In this document: positions 43,869 through 52,988 of the stretch, piece after piece
Position numbering within the stretch: the stretch's first letter is position 1
Layout: each line of letters begins with the position of its first letter
NCBI RefSeq assembly: GCF_021172065.1
Contig: NZ_CP087880.1
Location: 4,006,583 to 4,070,582 of the forward strand
Source: Pseudocitrobacter corydidari
GTDB taxonomy: Bacteria > Pseudomonadota > Gammaproteobacteria > Enterobacterales > Enterobacteriaceae
DNA: 64,000 nucleotides
Reading direction: 5' to 3'
Translations under genes and position numbers: made by a program
The notes under the pieces: model-generated
Told to the model about the DNA's origin: nothing
Databases searched by the model: none
The model's input: only the letters and a program-made list of their open reading frames with translations

Positions 43869-45902
43869 TTAGCGATTTCCGGCCCAGATAACCATCACTT
43901 TATCGTCACCGTTTTGCCGCACAAAACCATAGCCCTGCGGGAGCGTCAGCGTCGTCTGTTTACCCGCGCCCACTGCCGGGTGGCGTGCGCGGAACTGGCC
44001 TAAACGCTGCCAGTGCGCGACGCTGGCGGCCGATTTCCCGCTGACATCCTGCCAGTTCATCTCTGAGCGCGTACCCTGAAGCGGGTCCGAGCCGGTTGGG
44101 CCAAACGGACGATTCGACTCGTCACCATAGAAGATCTGCACCGCACCGGGGGCCAGCAGCAGAAGCTCGGCGGCGTTGTTACCTTTCTCGCGGAACAGGC
44201 GGGTGTCGTGCGATGAAAGATAGCTCAGCACGTTGAACGACTGTAATTTTTCGGCCATCTGTTGCCAGGTGAGGTCGATATTCGCCAGGCAATCAGCCGC
44301 CTTCGCCGCCTGGTCCTGATAATCGAAGTTAATCATCGCGTCGAAGCCGTGGCGGTAATAATCGCTCTCCATCACGCCGTGGCCCCAGGCTTCGCCAGTC
44401 ATCCAGAACGCGGCGTTATCCAGCGCTTTATCCGGGTTGGCTTTTTTCCACTCGGCCAGCGCCTCGCTGGATTGTGTCTTCAGTTGCTGCCAGCCCGCCA
44501 TCTCCACGTGCTTGGCGGTGTCCACGCGGAAACCGTCGATGCCGTAATCGCGCACCCATTGGCTCAGCCAGTGGGTGAGGTAATCGCGCGGCGTGAAGCC
44601 GGCCAGCACTTTGGCCTGGGTATCGGGTTTATGGGCATAGAAATTGGGCAGCCCGACGGCGGCGGTGGATTCGGTTTTTAAATCGGGCAGGAAAGCCAGC
44701 GACATGGTGAGATCGTCAAAACCGGGGCTGTCATAGTCGCCGATATCGGTGCGGATCCAGCCTTTACCCCACCATTTTTCCCATGCGGCTTTATCGCTGA
44801 AGTTGATGTAATCATTAAAGCTATGCCAGGTTTGACCCGGGCCCGGCGTCCAGTCTGTCCAGTTCTTCCCGAGCGTTTTTTCGATGTCGCCACCTTCCAG
44901 ATAGAGCGCGCCAAACTGGAACTGCTGCATATCGGCGAGCGTGGCATAGCCCGTGTGGTTCATCACGACATCAAACAGAATGCGCATGCCGCGCTGATGA
45001 GCACCCTCTACCAGATTACGCAGGTCGTTTTCGTCGCCCATGTTGGCGTCGAGTTTTGTCCAGTCCTGGGTGTAGTAGCCGTGATAGGCGTAGTGGGGGA
45101 AATCGCCTTTGGTACCGCCGCCGACCCAGCCGTGAATTTGCTCAAGCGGCGAGCTTATCCATAGCGCGTTAACGCCTAACTGCTGCAGGTAATCCAGCTT
45201 GCTGGTGAGGCCTTTCAGGTCACCGCCGTGGAAAGTGCCTATCTCCTGCATACCATCTTTGCGACGACCATAGCTGTTGTCGTTACTCGGATCGCCATTA
45301 ACAAAACGGTCGGTCAGCACGAAATAGACCGTGGCGTTGTGCCAGCTAAAGGGGGCCGGTTTGGCGGTGTCTGCACTTTCCAGCAGCAGCAGGCCGTTGC
45401 TTTCTGGTGCCGGTTGCAGAGTGATTTTTCCCTGTTTTACCTGCACCGTTTGGCCGCTGTAGAAATCCCGCACGTTGCTGCCTTCGGCAAAGGTCTGGCT
45501 GACGTCCAGGGTTAACGGTTTGCCATCCCAGCGCGGACACTGGCGCATCGCGGCCTGTGCGCTATTGCCCTGGGCTGCGCTTTGAACCGAAATCAACAGC
45601 GTCGGCGTGCCGGAGCGGGTGTCTATCGCGAGTTGGTAATTGCCGTCACGGAAGATGCGCCACTGCGGTGCGTCGCCTTTGCAGGGCTCCAGCGACAGCA
45701 TCTGATTAAGTTTAATGCCTGCGGCAGGCTGCCAGCACTGTTGATCAAAATTTAACGTCAGGGGGCGAGTACCCTTCGTGAGTGTTTTTTGGCTGACGAA
45801 TTTGCCGGTGCCTTCAGGGGTAAATGCCGGGAAGTCATTCACGATCCAGGCGGCGAAGGCGTATGTCGGAAGCAGTAGCGGTACAAGCGCAGCGAGTTTC
45901 AT
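43869..45902 (-). CDS. malS: periplasmic alpha-amylase
   Basis: GH13 alpha-amylase that cuts long maltodextrins in the periplasm for uptake by the maltose system. ATG 45902 (MKLAALVPLLLPTYAFAAW) gives 677 residues (E. coli 676) with a signal peptide; the frame is open to 45962 but the extension would spoil the signal. GH13 regions: VMNHTGYA, the nucleophile Asp in DGFRVDTAKH, the Glu in FWMTGEAWGHG, and LSSHDTR. MalT-box-like sequences lie just upstream. Confidence 0.96.
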   Translation of the reverse strand: MKLAALVPLLLPTYAFAAWIVNDFPAFTPEGTGKFVSQKTLTKGTRPLTLNFDQQCWQPAAGIKLNQMLSLEPCKGDAPQWRIFRDGNYQLAIDTRSGTPTLLISVQSAAQGNSAQAAMRQCPRWDGKPLTLDVSQTFAEGSNVRDFYSGQTVQVKQGKITLQPAPESNGLLLLESADTAKPAPFSWHNATVYFVLTDRFVNGDPSNDNSYGRRKDGMQEIGTFHGGDLKGLTSKLDYLQQLGVNALWISSPLEQIHGWVGGGTKGDFPHYAYHGYYTQDWTKLDANMGDENDLRNLVEGAHQRGMRILFDVVMNHTGYATLADMQQFQFGALYLEGGDIEKTLGKNWTDWTPGPGQTWHSFNDYINFSDKAAWEKWWGKGWIRTDIGDYDSPGFDDLTMSLAFLPDLKTESTAAVGLPNFYAHKPDTQAKVLAGFTPRDYLTHWLSQWVRDYGIDGFRVDTAKHVEMAGWQQLKTQSSEALAEWKKANPDKALDNAAFWMTGEAWGHGVMESDYYRHGFDAMINFDYQDQAAKAADCLANIDLTWQQMAEKLQSFNVLSYLSSHDTRLFREKGNNAAELLLLAPGAVQIFYGDESNRPFGPTGSDPLQGTRSEMNWQDVSGKSAASVAHWQRLGQFRARHPAVGAGKQTTLTLPQGYGFVRQNGDDKVMVIWAGNR

Positions 45903-45956
45903 GTCGGGTCCTGTCGCGGTTTTTTTCAACAGTGTGGCAGCAATTCGCGGTGCAGG

Positions 45957-45966
45957 CCTCATCCCC
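45957..45966 (-). promoter_or_regulatory. MalT box, malS promoter
   Basis: On the minus strand the sequence is GGGGATGAGG, an exact match to the MalT box, oriented toward malS about 55 bases before its start. malS is MalT-dependent in E. coli. Confidence 0.7.
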
Positions 45967-45970
45967 TCAG

Positions 45971-45980
45971 GGGGAGGATA
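45971..45980 (+). promoter_or_regulatory. second MalT-box-like site
   Basis: GGGGAGGATA matches the MalT consensus GGGGA(T/G)GAGG at 8 of 10 positions, facing the opposite way to the first box. The rest of the 314-base malS-bax gap (45903-46216) shows only a possible bax -10 element (TATGAT, 46141-46146) and no gene. Confidence 0.4.
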
Positions 45981-46216
45981 AAAAGGGGTGAGTGACGGGC
46001 GTCAAAATTCACTAAAAAGTGCGATAACCGTATCATTTCTAATGATTACTATTAGGACTATGGTTTTTGCCCATGGCAAAGTTGTGCCATTGTTTAGGAC
46101 TAAGACTATTCAGCAAGGTGCGCAGGCGGGCTATTTTTGGTATGATTTGAGATTCAACTCTCAATTTCGAGACAAAAATAAGGTGTTGGAATGATTAAAT
46201 CCGACCAGGAGACCTA

Positions 46217-47041
46217 ATGATATCGACTCCCATTCGACGATATGGGGCAGCGATACTTATGTTACTCACCATGATTTTTTCTGGTGGGGTGTTAGCGAAG
46301 ACTCACACAGTAACAGAGCATCATAAAGCCTCAGTTAAAAAGGTTAGTAGTACTAAGGTTAGCAGTAAACAAGAGTATTCTCGCAATAGTGTAAAGAGCA
46401 GTTCACTTCCTGATTTGCGAAAATACCCTTCCGGAACCCCAAGGAAAAGAGCGTTTCTCCGGACGGTAATGCCTTATATTACAAGCCAAAATGCAGCTAT
46501 CACTGCCGAGCGTAACTGGCTGGTTTCAAAGCAGTACGAAGGCCGCTGGTCGCCGTCTGAGCGTGCGCGTTTGAAAGACATCACCACGCGCTACAAGGTG
46601 AAGTGGAACGGTAACACCCGCAAGGTGCCGTGGAATTCACTGCTTGAACGCGTCGACATCATTCCTGGCAGCATGGTTGCCACCATGGCTGCGGCAGAGA
46701 GTGGTTGGGGGACGTCAAAACTGGCGCGCGCCAACAACAATCTGTTCGGGATGAAGTGTGGTTCCGGCAAGTGTAAAAATGGTTCCGGTAAAGTGAATGG
46801 CTATACGCACTTTGATTCTGTCAAAGCGTCTGTCCAGGCCTACGCGATGAACCTGAATACCCATCCGGCGTACTCGTCATTCCGTAAGTCTCGCGCGCAG
46901 TTGCGTAAGACGGACCAGGAAGTCACCGCCAGCGCGATGATTCATAAGCTGAAGGGTTATTCCACCAAAGGTTCGAGCTACAACAACTATCTGTTCGCGA
47001 TGTACCAGGATAACCAGCGTCTGATTGCGGCGCATATGTAA
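46217..47041 (+). CDS. bax: Bax, glucosaminidase-domain protein
   Basis: A 274-residue secreted protein with an N-terminal signal (AAILMLLTMIFSGGVLAK) and a C-terminal endo-beta-N-acetylglucosaminidase (FlgJ/Mannosyl-glycoprotein type) domain. The catalytic Glu is in TMAAAESGWGTSKLARANNNLFGMKC near 160; YTHFDSVKASVQAYAMNLNTHPAY follows. A low-complexity Ser/Lys linker (about 35-65) joins the two. The cell-wall substrate is inferred from the domain. A clear terminator follows. Confidence 0.93.
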   Translation: MISTPIRRYGAAILMLLTMIFSGGVLAKTHTVTEHHKASVKKVSSTKVSSKQEYSRNSVKSSSLPDLRKYPSGTPRKRAFLRTVMPYITSQNAAITAERNWLVSKQYEGRWSPSERARLKDITTRYKVKWNGNTRKVPWNSLLERVDIIPGSMVATMAAAESGWGTSKLARANNNLFGMKCGSGKCKNGSGKVNGYTHFDSVKASVQAYAMNLNTHPAYSSFRKSRAQLRKTDQEVTASAMIHKLKGYSTKGSSYNNYLFAMYQDNQRLIAAHM

Positions 47042-47058
47042 TCCTCATCTGGAATGCT

Positions 47059-47083
47059 AAAGGGAGCGAAAGCTCCCTTTTTT
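47059..47083 (+). terminator. bax rho-independent terminator
   Basis: AAAGGGAGC-GAAA-GCTCCCTTT followed by TTT, a classic tetraloop terminator. Its end overlaps the stop of the convergent LysR gene; the stem can also serve that gene in the other direction because of its A/T flanks. Confidence 0.9.
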
Positions 47084-47963
47084 ACGCCCCTGACAACGCA
47101 TCCTCCAGCATATCCAGAAACGGCCTTAATCCCCCAGGCTGATACTCCCGCGACAAATACATGCCATAAATTCCCAGCCGGGCCGGTTCATACTCTGCCA
47201 TCAGCGCCACCACACTTCCTTTGGCCAATGCTTCCCTGGCTTCCATTTCTGGCACCATCGCAATACCACAGCCTGCTACGGCCGCATCCAATAACACTGT
47301 TGAAATCGTGGCGCTGAAATTACCGCTGATATCGACCGACACCTCTGTTTCTTCGGCAGTGGTAAAGTGCCAGCTCTGCCCGGCGAAACGGCTATAGTGC
47401 AGGCAGTTATGATGAGCAAGATCGGCAGGCGTTTGCGGCATGCCGTGGAGGGCCAGATAACCCGGTGCGGCGCAAAGCACTGACCGGCACTCGCCCAGGC
47501 GGCGAGCAATGGTGCCAGGCTCCGGGTTATTGGTGATGCGCACGGCCACATCAATGCGCTCGCTCACCAGATTCACCGGATGGTTGTTCACGTCCAGCTC
47601 CAGACGTAGTGCCGGATAACGCGTCAGAAATTCGCTGACAATCGGCCCAATGATGCAGGTAGCCGTCAGGTGCGCACATGCAACGCGCAGCACGCCAGAG
47701 GGTTCATTCTGCTGATTACGCAGTTCAATTTCCTGGGCGAGCTGAATCAGATGGCGGGTCTTAAGCAAGATTTCTTCGCCCGCTGGCGTCAGCGTCAGAC
47801 GGCGCGAGGTGCGATGGATCAGGCGCGCGCCCGCCCACTGTTCCATCTGTTCCAGATAGCGGCTGACCATGGGCCGTGAAATCCCCAGCGCGCGCGATGC
47901 GGCGCTCAGGCTGCCCAGTTCGCAGATGCGATTAAATACGCGTGCGGCGGTGACTCTGTCCAT
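47082..47963 (-). CDS. LysR-family transcriptional regulator, unnamed
   Basis: A 293-residue LysR-type regulator of the short CrgA/YafC-like group: winged helix RVFNRICELGSLSAASRALGISRPMVSRYLEQMEQWAGARLIHRTSRRLTLT (about 8-60, quoted in parts: start RVFNRICELGSLSAA, end HRTSRRLTLT), then an effector domain with LRVACAHLTATCIIGPIV. It is divergent from a metallo-hydrolase-fold gene with 114 bases between the starts, the usual arrangement for a regulator and its target. It is absent at this position in E. coli K-12, where bax adjoins xylR. Effector unknown. Confidence 0.88.
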   Translation of the reverse strand: MDRVTAARVFNRICELGSLSAASRALGISRPMVSRYLEQMEQWAGARLIHRTSRRLTLTPAGEEILLKTRHLIQLAQEIELRNQQNEPSGVLRVACAHLTATCIIGPIVSEFLTRYPALRLELDVNNHPVNLVSERIDVAVRITNNPEPGTIARRLGECRSVLCAAPGYLALHGMPQTPADLAHHNCLHYSRFAGQSWHFTTAEETEVSVDISGNFSATISTVLLDAAVAGCGIAMVPEMEAREALAKGSVVALMAEYEPARLGIYGMYLSREYQPGGLRPFLDMLEDALSGA

Positions 47964-47988
47964 GAACGGCTCCAGCTGATCGTTTTAT

Positions 47989-48010
47989 GAAACCAAGCAT
48001 ATCGGTTTTC
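47989..48010. promoter_or_regulatory. candidate LysR-type binding palindrome
   Basis: GAAACC-N9-GGTTTTC in the divergent promoter region is an imperfect palindrome of LysR-site size (arms GAAACC and GGTTTTC). It lies 26 bases before the LysR gene start and 68 before the hydrolase gene. Confidence 0.4.
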
Positions 48011-48077
48011 GGGAATTCTGACAGGTGGCGAAATCCGTAAAATGGACGGACACACACATAACAACATCAGGTTCATC

Positions 48078-48932
48078 ATGAAACGTGCATTCACCGCCAT
48101 CGCCGCCCTTGTTATCAGCAGCACGACTTTTGCCGCTCCGCTGACGATGAAGACGTATAACCCTCAGGAAAATGCCGTTTTTCCAGTCTCATCAACGCTG
48201 GTCTACGGCCCCTCAGAAGCCGTGCTGTTTGATGCCCAGTTCAGCGTGAAAGACGGTGAAAAGCTGGTCACCATGATTCGCGAAAGTGGTAAAAAACTCT
48301 CGCGCATTGTGATTACCTCGGGTGATCCTGATTTTTATTTTGGCCTTGAACCGATAGTCAAAGCCTTCCCGAACGTTGAGATTGTGGCGACGCCTGCGGT
48401 GGTCTCTCATATTGAGGCTACGCGTGATGCCAAGCTGGCCTATTGGGGGCCACAGCTGAAAGCCGATGCGCCGCACCAGCTGTATACGCCAAAACCGCTC
48501 CACGACATGCATTTCACCATTGATGGTGAAGCGGTCGAGATTAAACATCCGGAAAGCTATGCCGCCTACGTTTGGATCCCGGCGAATAAGGCGATTTTTG
48601 GCGGCACCGGCGTGGCGTCCGGTATTCATATCTGGAGCGCTGATACACAGACCGTGACGCGACGTAATGAATGGCGCAGCGTGCTGAAAGCGATGCAGGC
48701 TGAGCAGCCGCAGACGGTGATCCCGGGCCATTACCTCGGCAAGCTGCCCTCGGGGGCGAAAGCCATCACCTTTACCTTTGATTACCTACAGAAATTTGAG
48801 CTGGCGCTGAACAGCCAGAAAGATTCTGCAGGTGTTATCAAGGTGATGAAAAAGGCGTATCCGGATCTCGCTGATGAGAGTTCGCTGGAACTGAGCGCAA
48901 AGGTCAATACCGGCGAGATGCCCTGGAAGTAA
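48078..48932 (+). CDS. secreted metallo-beta-lactamase-fold protein with degenerate metal site
   Basis: A 284-residue exported protein from ATG 48078 (MKRAFTAIAALVISSTTFA signal peptide); an in-frame ATG at 48042 would bury the signal and is rejected. The layout follows the MBL fold (STLVYGPSEAVLFDAQFS, then the motif-II position, then a late PGHYLG). But where active members have HxHxDH, the sequence reads TSGDPDFYFGLE, and the position usually holding the bridging Asp reads FGGTGVASG. Only the final His is obviously kept. It may be an inactive or altered hydrolase; substrate unknown. Probably controlled by the divergent LysR gene. Confidence 0.8.
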   Translation: MKRAFTAIAALVISSTTFAAPLTMKTYNPQENAVFPVSSTLVYGPSEAVLFDAQFSVKDGEKLVTMIRESGKKLSRIVITSGDPDFYFGLEPIVKAFPNVEIVATPAVVSHIEATRDAKLAYWGPQLKADAPHQLYTPKPLHDMHFTIDGEAVEIKHPESYAAYVWIPANKAIFGGTGVASGIHIWSADTQTVTRRNEWRSVLKAMQAEQPQTVIPGHYLGKLPSGAKAITFTFDYLQKFELALNSQKDSAGVIKVMKKAYPDLADESSLELSAKVNTGEMPWK

Positions 48933-48959
48933 GCCGGACACGCGCAGCGCCATCCGGCA
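48933..48959. repeat. REP element
   Basis: GCCGGA-CACGCGCAGCGCCA-TCCGGC, a REP-type palindrome in the gap between the hydrolase gene and the 3' end of xylR. Confidence 0.65.
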
Positions 48960-48968
48960 TAAAAGCGG

Positions 48969-50147
48969 CTACAACCGTACTTCGCTGTGTTGTTCGCGGT
49001 ACTCTTTCGGCGTGGTGTCGTACTCTTTTTTAAACACCGAATAGAAATATTGCAGGGAAGGGTAGCCGCACATTTGCGAGATCTCGTTAATCGACAGCGA
49101 CGTGGAAATAAGCAAACTGCGCGCTTTCTCCAGTTTTTCGCTGTGGATCACGGCGTGAATGGTTTCGCCCACTTCCTCTTTGAAGCGTTTCTCAAGGTTC
49201 GAGCGCGAAATGCCGACAGAATCGAGAACCTGCTCGACTTTAATGCCTTTGCAGGCGTTGTTGCGGATGTAGTGCATCGCCTGAATGACCGCAGGGTCGT
49301 TCAGCGAGCGGTAGTCGGTGGAGCGTCGTTCAATGACGCGCATCGGGGGCACCAGCAGGCGTTGTAGCGGCAATTCCTCGTTATCCAGCAGGCGGTGCAG
49401 CAGTTTGGCGGCCTGATACCCCATCTGCCGAGCGCCCTGCGCCACAGATGACAGCGCCACCCGCGAAAGATAACGGGTAAGCTCTTCGTTATCGATACCA
49501 ATCACGCACAGCTTCTCTGGCACCGGGATGTGCAGGTGTTCGCAGGCTTGCAGGATATGGCGCGCGCGGGCGTCGGTCACGGCGATAATGCCGGTTTGCG
49601 GCGGCAGCGTTTGCAGCCAGTCCGCCAGGCGGTTCTGCGCGTGCTGCCAGTTCTCTGGCGCGGTCTCTTGCCCCTGATAAATCACGCCGCGATATTTCTC
49701 TTTAGCCACAATCTGACTAAAGGCATATTCCCGCTCTACCGCCCAGCGTTTACCGCTGGAGCCCGGCAAGCCGTAGAACGCAAAACGATGCACGCCTTTC
49801 TCTTTCAGGTGCAGGAAAGCGGTTTCGACCAGCGCATAGTTATCGGTGGCGATGTAGTGGACGGGCGGATACTGCTCCGGGCGATGATAGGAGCCACCTA
49901 CGCCGACAATGGGCACTTTCACGTCGGCCAGTAACTCTTCGATGTGCGGATCGTCATAATCGGCAATCACGCCATCGCCAAGCCACTCCTTAATGTTTTC
50001 GATACGCGCGCGGAAATCTTCCTCAATGAAAATATCCCACTCGGACTGCGACGCCTGTAAATACTCGCCAACCCCTTCGACCACCTGTCGGTCATAGGCC
50101 TTATTCGCGTTGAATAACAGGGTAATGCGGTGACGCTTTTCAAACAT
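48969..50147 (-). CDS. xylR: xylose operon activator XylR
   Basis: D-xylose-responsive AraC-family activator of xylAB and xylFGH. The 392 residues equal the E. coli length. An N-terminal LacI/PBP-like sugar-binding domain (about 1-275; HRITLLFNANKAYDRQVVEGVGEYLQ, VIGIDNEELTRYLSRVALSSV) is followed by a C-terminal AraC DNA-binding domain with two helix-turn-helices (VEQVLDSVGISRSNLEKRFKEEV and SINEISQMCGYPSLQYFYSVFKKEYDTTPKEYR). It lies 71 bases after xylH and may also be transcribed with xylFGH. Confidence 0.97.
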   Translation of the reverse strand: MFEKRHRITLLFNANKAYDRQVVEGVGEYLQASQSEWDIFIEEDFRARIENIKEWLGDGVIADYDDPHIEELLADVKVPIVGVGGSYHRPEQYPPVHYIATDNYALVETAFLHLKEKGVHRFAFYGLPGSSGKRWAVEREYAFSQIVAKEKYRGVIYQGQETAPENWQHAQNRLADWLQTLPPQTGIIAVTDARARHILQACEHLHIPVPEKLCVIGIDNEELTRYLSRVALSSVAQGARQMGYQAAKLLHRLLDNEELPLQRLLVPPMRVIERRSTDYRSLNDPAVIQAMHYIRNNACKGIKVEQVLDSVGISRSNLEKRFKEEVGETIHAVIHSEKLEKARSLLISTSLSINEISQMCGYPSLQYFYSVFKKEYDTTPKEYREQHSEVRL

Positions 50148-50218
50148 GGTTCAATTTCCCTGGTGAATCATGAATGACAATACCGGCCTTTCAGCCGGTA
50201 GGGTCATAGTACATCGTA

Positions 50219-51400
50219 TCAAGCGCGGCGTTTGGTGGCCGAATCCATCCAGACTGCCAGCAGCAAAATGGCGCCCTTAACGATATATTGCCAGAAAGTG
50301 GGCACGTCCATCATGCTCATTCCATTATCCAGCGACGCCATGATAAACGCGCCCATTACCGCCCCGGCAACGCTACCCACGCCGCCCGCCAGACTGGTGC
50401 CGCCAATCACGCAGGCGGCGATCGCGTCCAGTTCGGCAATGTTGCCTGCCGACGGTGAACCTGCGCCAAGACGCGAGCTGAGGATTAACCCGGCGATCGC
50501 CACCATCAGGCCGTTGATGGCGAAGACGGCAAGCTTGGTGCGCTCGACGTTAATTCCTGATAAGCGCGCGGCTTCGATGTTGCCGCCGATGGCGTATATG
50601 CGACGACCAAACGCCGTGCGCGTGGCCATAAACATACCGCCCAACAGCAGCAATGTCAGGAGCAGAACGGGCGTCGGCACGCCGCGATAATCATTCAACA
50701 GCCAGATCGCACCCAGTACAATTATCGCCGTCAATGCCTGACGCCCGACCACACCGGTAGAGGCCGGGGTGGCGAGCCCAAGATTCTGACGACGCATGCG
50801 CCCGCGCCACTGCCAGACAATAAACGCCATCAGACCAATCGCCCCGAAGGAGAAGCCAATGCCATCAGGCAGGTAGCTTTGGCCAATTTGCGACATCGCA
50901 GCGCTGGTGGGCGACACGGTAGTACCGTTGGTGATACCAATCAGAATACCGCGGAACGCCAGCATCCCGGCGAGGGTGACGATAAACGACGGCACTTTCC
51001 GATAGGCAACCCACCAACCGTTCCATGCGCCGAGTACCAGGCCCATCGCCAGCGTCACGATGATGGTCAGCGGCAACGGCCAGCCGAGCCAGACGTCGAA
51101 AATCGCCGCGACGCCTCCGAGCAACCCCATCATCGAGCCGACGGAGAGGTCGATTTCGGCGGAGATAATCACAAACACCATCCCCACCGCCAGAATGCCG
51201 GTGATGGCTGTCTGGCGCAGCAGGTTAGAGACGTTACGGGCGCTGAGGTACGCGCCTTCGGTCGTCCAGGTGAAGAACAGCATGATGACCACAATGGCGG
51301 CAATCATCACGAATACCTGCAAGTTCAGCGACTTCAGGCTAAATGTGGGGGCCGGCGTCGGCACCGCCAGCTTGATTTCAGACGGGTTGTTTTTCGACAT
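50219..51400 (-). CDS. xylH: D-xylose ABC transporter permease
   Basis: Inner-membrane permease of the high-affinity xylose ABC importer. The 393 residues (same as E. coli) show about ten membrane segments and the family blocks VIISAEIDLSVGSMMGLLGG, KVPSFIVTLAGMLAFRGI and GIGGTSLAGG-like (CVIGGTSLAGGVGSVAGAVMG) near the coupling helix. Its start overlaps the end of xylG by 23 bases. Confidence 0.97.
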   Translation of the reverse strand: MSKNNPSEIKLAVPTPAPTFSLKSLNLQVFVMIAAIVVIMLFFTWTTEGAYLSARNVSNLLRQTAITGILAVGMVFVIISAEIDLSVGSMMGLLGGVAAIFDVWLGWPLPLTIIVTLAMGLVLGAWNGWWVAYRKVPSFIVTLAGMLAFRGILIGITNGTTVSPTSAAMSQIGQSYLPDGIGFSFGAIGLMAFIVWQWRGRMRRQNLGLATPASTGVVGRQALTAIIVLGAIWLLNDYRGVPTPVLLLTLLLLGGMFMATRTAFGRRIYAIGGNIEAARLSGINVERTKLAVFAINGLMVAIAGLILSSRLGAGSPSAGNIAELDAIAACVIGGTSLAGGVGSVAGAVMGAFIMASLDNGMSMMDVPTFWQYIVKGAILLLAVWMDSATKRRA

Positions 51401-52919
51401 GACGTTCGCTCCTCAATGCGGCTTCCATCACTTTTTCCTGCGTCAGGTTGTGGTTCACCAGGTCTGCTTTCAGTTTCCCTTCGTGCATGACCAGCACCCG
51501 GTCGCTCAGACCCAGTACTTCCGGCAGTTCGGAAGAGATAACGATGACGGCGATCCCCTGTTGCACCAGTTGGTTGATCAGCTTGTAGATTTCATATTTC
51601 GCACCAATATCGATACCGCGCGTCGGTTCGTCGAGGATCAGAATGCGCGGGTTCAGCAGCAGGCAGCGTGCCAGAATCGCTTTCTGTTGATTACCGCCGC
51701 TGAGGCGACCAATCGCCAGCTCCGGTGAGGATGTTTTGACTTTAAGCCGCTGTAGCGACTGTAAAATACATTGCTGCTCGCGGGCATCATCCAGGCTGCT
51801 TAGCGCGCCGCTGAACTGATCGAGCGCTGCCAGCGTCATGTTTTTACCCACCGCCATCACCGGCACGATGCCATCTTTTTTGCGATCTTCCGGCACCATC
51901 GCGATACCGTGGGCAATCGCCTGCTGGCAGGTGTTGATGGTCACGGGTTTGCCATCCAGAAAGATTTTCCCCTCCCAGCGCCCGCGCCAGACGCCAAACA
52001 GGCACTGCACCGCCTCGGTACGCCCGGCGCCGACCAACCCGGCAATTCCGAGGATTTCCCCGCGTCGGAGGCTAAAAGAGATATCGTTTACCCGCTTGAT
52101 GTGGCGGTTAACCGGATGCCACGCCGTGAGGTGTTCCACGCGCAGGATCTCATCACCGGTAGTGTGCGGTTCGTTGGGATAGAGCGCCGTCAGTTCGCGG
52201 CCCACCATCATGGTGATGATGTCATCCTCGCTCATGCTGCTGGCGTCGCGCGTGCCGATGTGCTGACCATCGCGGATCACGCAAATGGTGTCGGAGATAG
52301 CCTTCACTTCATTGAGCTTGTGCGAAATATAGATGCAGGCAATGCCGTGGTGCTGAAGGTCGCGGATGATATCCAGCAGTACGGCGGTTTCCTGCTCGGT
52401 GAGCGAGGCGGTTGGCTCGTCGAGGATCAGCAGGCGCACCTGTTTATTCAGCGCCTTGGCAATTTCGACCAGTTGCTGTTGCCCCAGCCCCAAATCGCCC
52501 ACGCGGGTGTCGGGTGAAATCGCCAGGCTGACCTGGGCGAGTAATTTTTCGCAGCGCAGGGTCATGGCGTCGTAGTCGAGAATACCGTGGCGGCTGATTT
52601 CTGCCCCAAGGAAAATATTCTCCAGCACCGTGAGGTGTTTCACCAGCGCCAGCTCCTGGTGAATAATGGCGATGCCTTTGCGTTCGGTATCGCGAATATG
52701 CGTCGGGGTGAGCGTTTCCCCGGCAAAAATAATCTCGCCGTCGTAGCTGCCGTGCGGGTAAATACCGCACAGTACTTTCATTAGCGTCGATTTTCCGGAG
52801 CCATTTTCACCGCACAGCGACACCACCTCGCCAGGGTTTAAACGCAGGCTGACGTTATCCACCGCTTTCACCGCGCCAAAGGCTTTGGTGATATTTTTCA
52901 TTTCAAGTAAATAAGACAT
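51378..52919 (-). CDS. xylG: D-xylose ABC transporter ATP-binding protein
   Basis: Twin-ATPase subunit of the xylose importer. ATG 52919 (MSYLLEMKNITKAF) gives 513 residues, the E. coli length; an ATG four codons upstream is less like the family. Domain 1 has Walker A GENGSGKST near 37 and Walker B LLILDEPTAS; domain 2 has RLSGGNQQKAIL and ILILDEPTRGID. As in other sugar ATPases the second Walker A (GLVGAGRTE) is degenerate. Middle gene of xylFGH. Confidence 0.97.
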   Translation of the reverse strand: MSYLLEMKNITKAFGAVKAVDNVSLRLNPGEVVSLCGENGSGKSTLMKVLCGIYPHGSYDGEIIFAGETLTPTHIRDTERKGIAIIHQELALVKHLTVLENIFLGAEISRHGILDYDAMTLRCEKLLAQVSLAISPDTRVGDLGLGQQQLVEIAKALNKQVRLLILDEPTASLTEQETAVLLDIIRDLQHHGIACIYISHKLNEVKAISDTICVIRDGQHIGTRDASSMSEDDIITMMVGRELTALYPNEPHTTGDEILRVEHLTAWHPVNRHIKRVNDISFSLRRGEILGIAGLVGAGRTEAVQCLFGVWRGRWEGKIFLDGKPVTINTCQQAIAHGIAMVPEDRKKDGIVPVMAVGKNMTLAALDQFSGALSSLDDAREQQCILQSLQRLKVKTSSPELAIGRLSGGNQQKAILARCLLLNPRILILDEPTRGIDIGAKYEIYKLINQLVQQGIAVIVISSELPEVLGLSDRVLVMHEGKLKADLVNHNLTQEKVMEAALRSERHVEKQPV

Positions 52920-52988
52920 AACGTGCTCCACGTAAGCCGATAATTCAGGCCGAACGAGAACGACTGCCCCGTTGCCGGGGCAGGGAAA

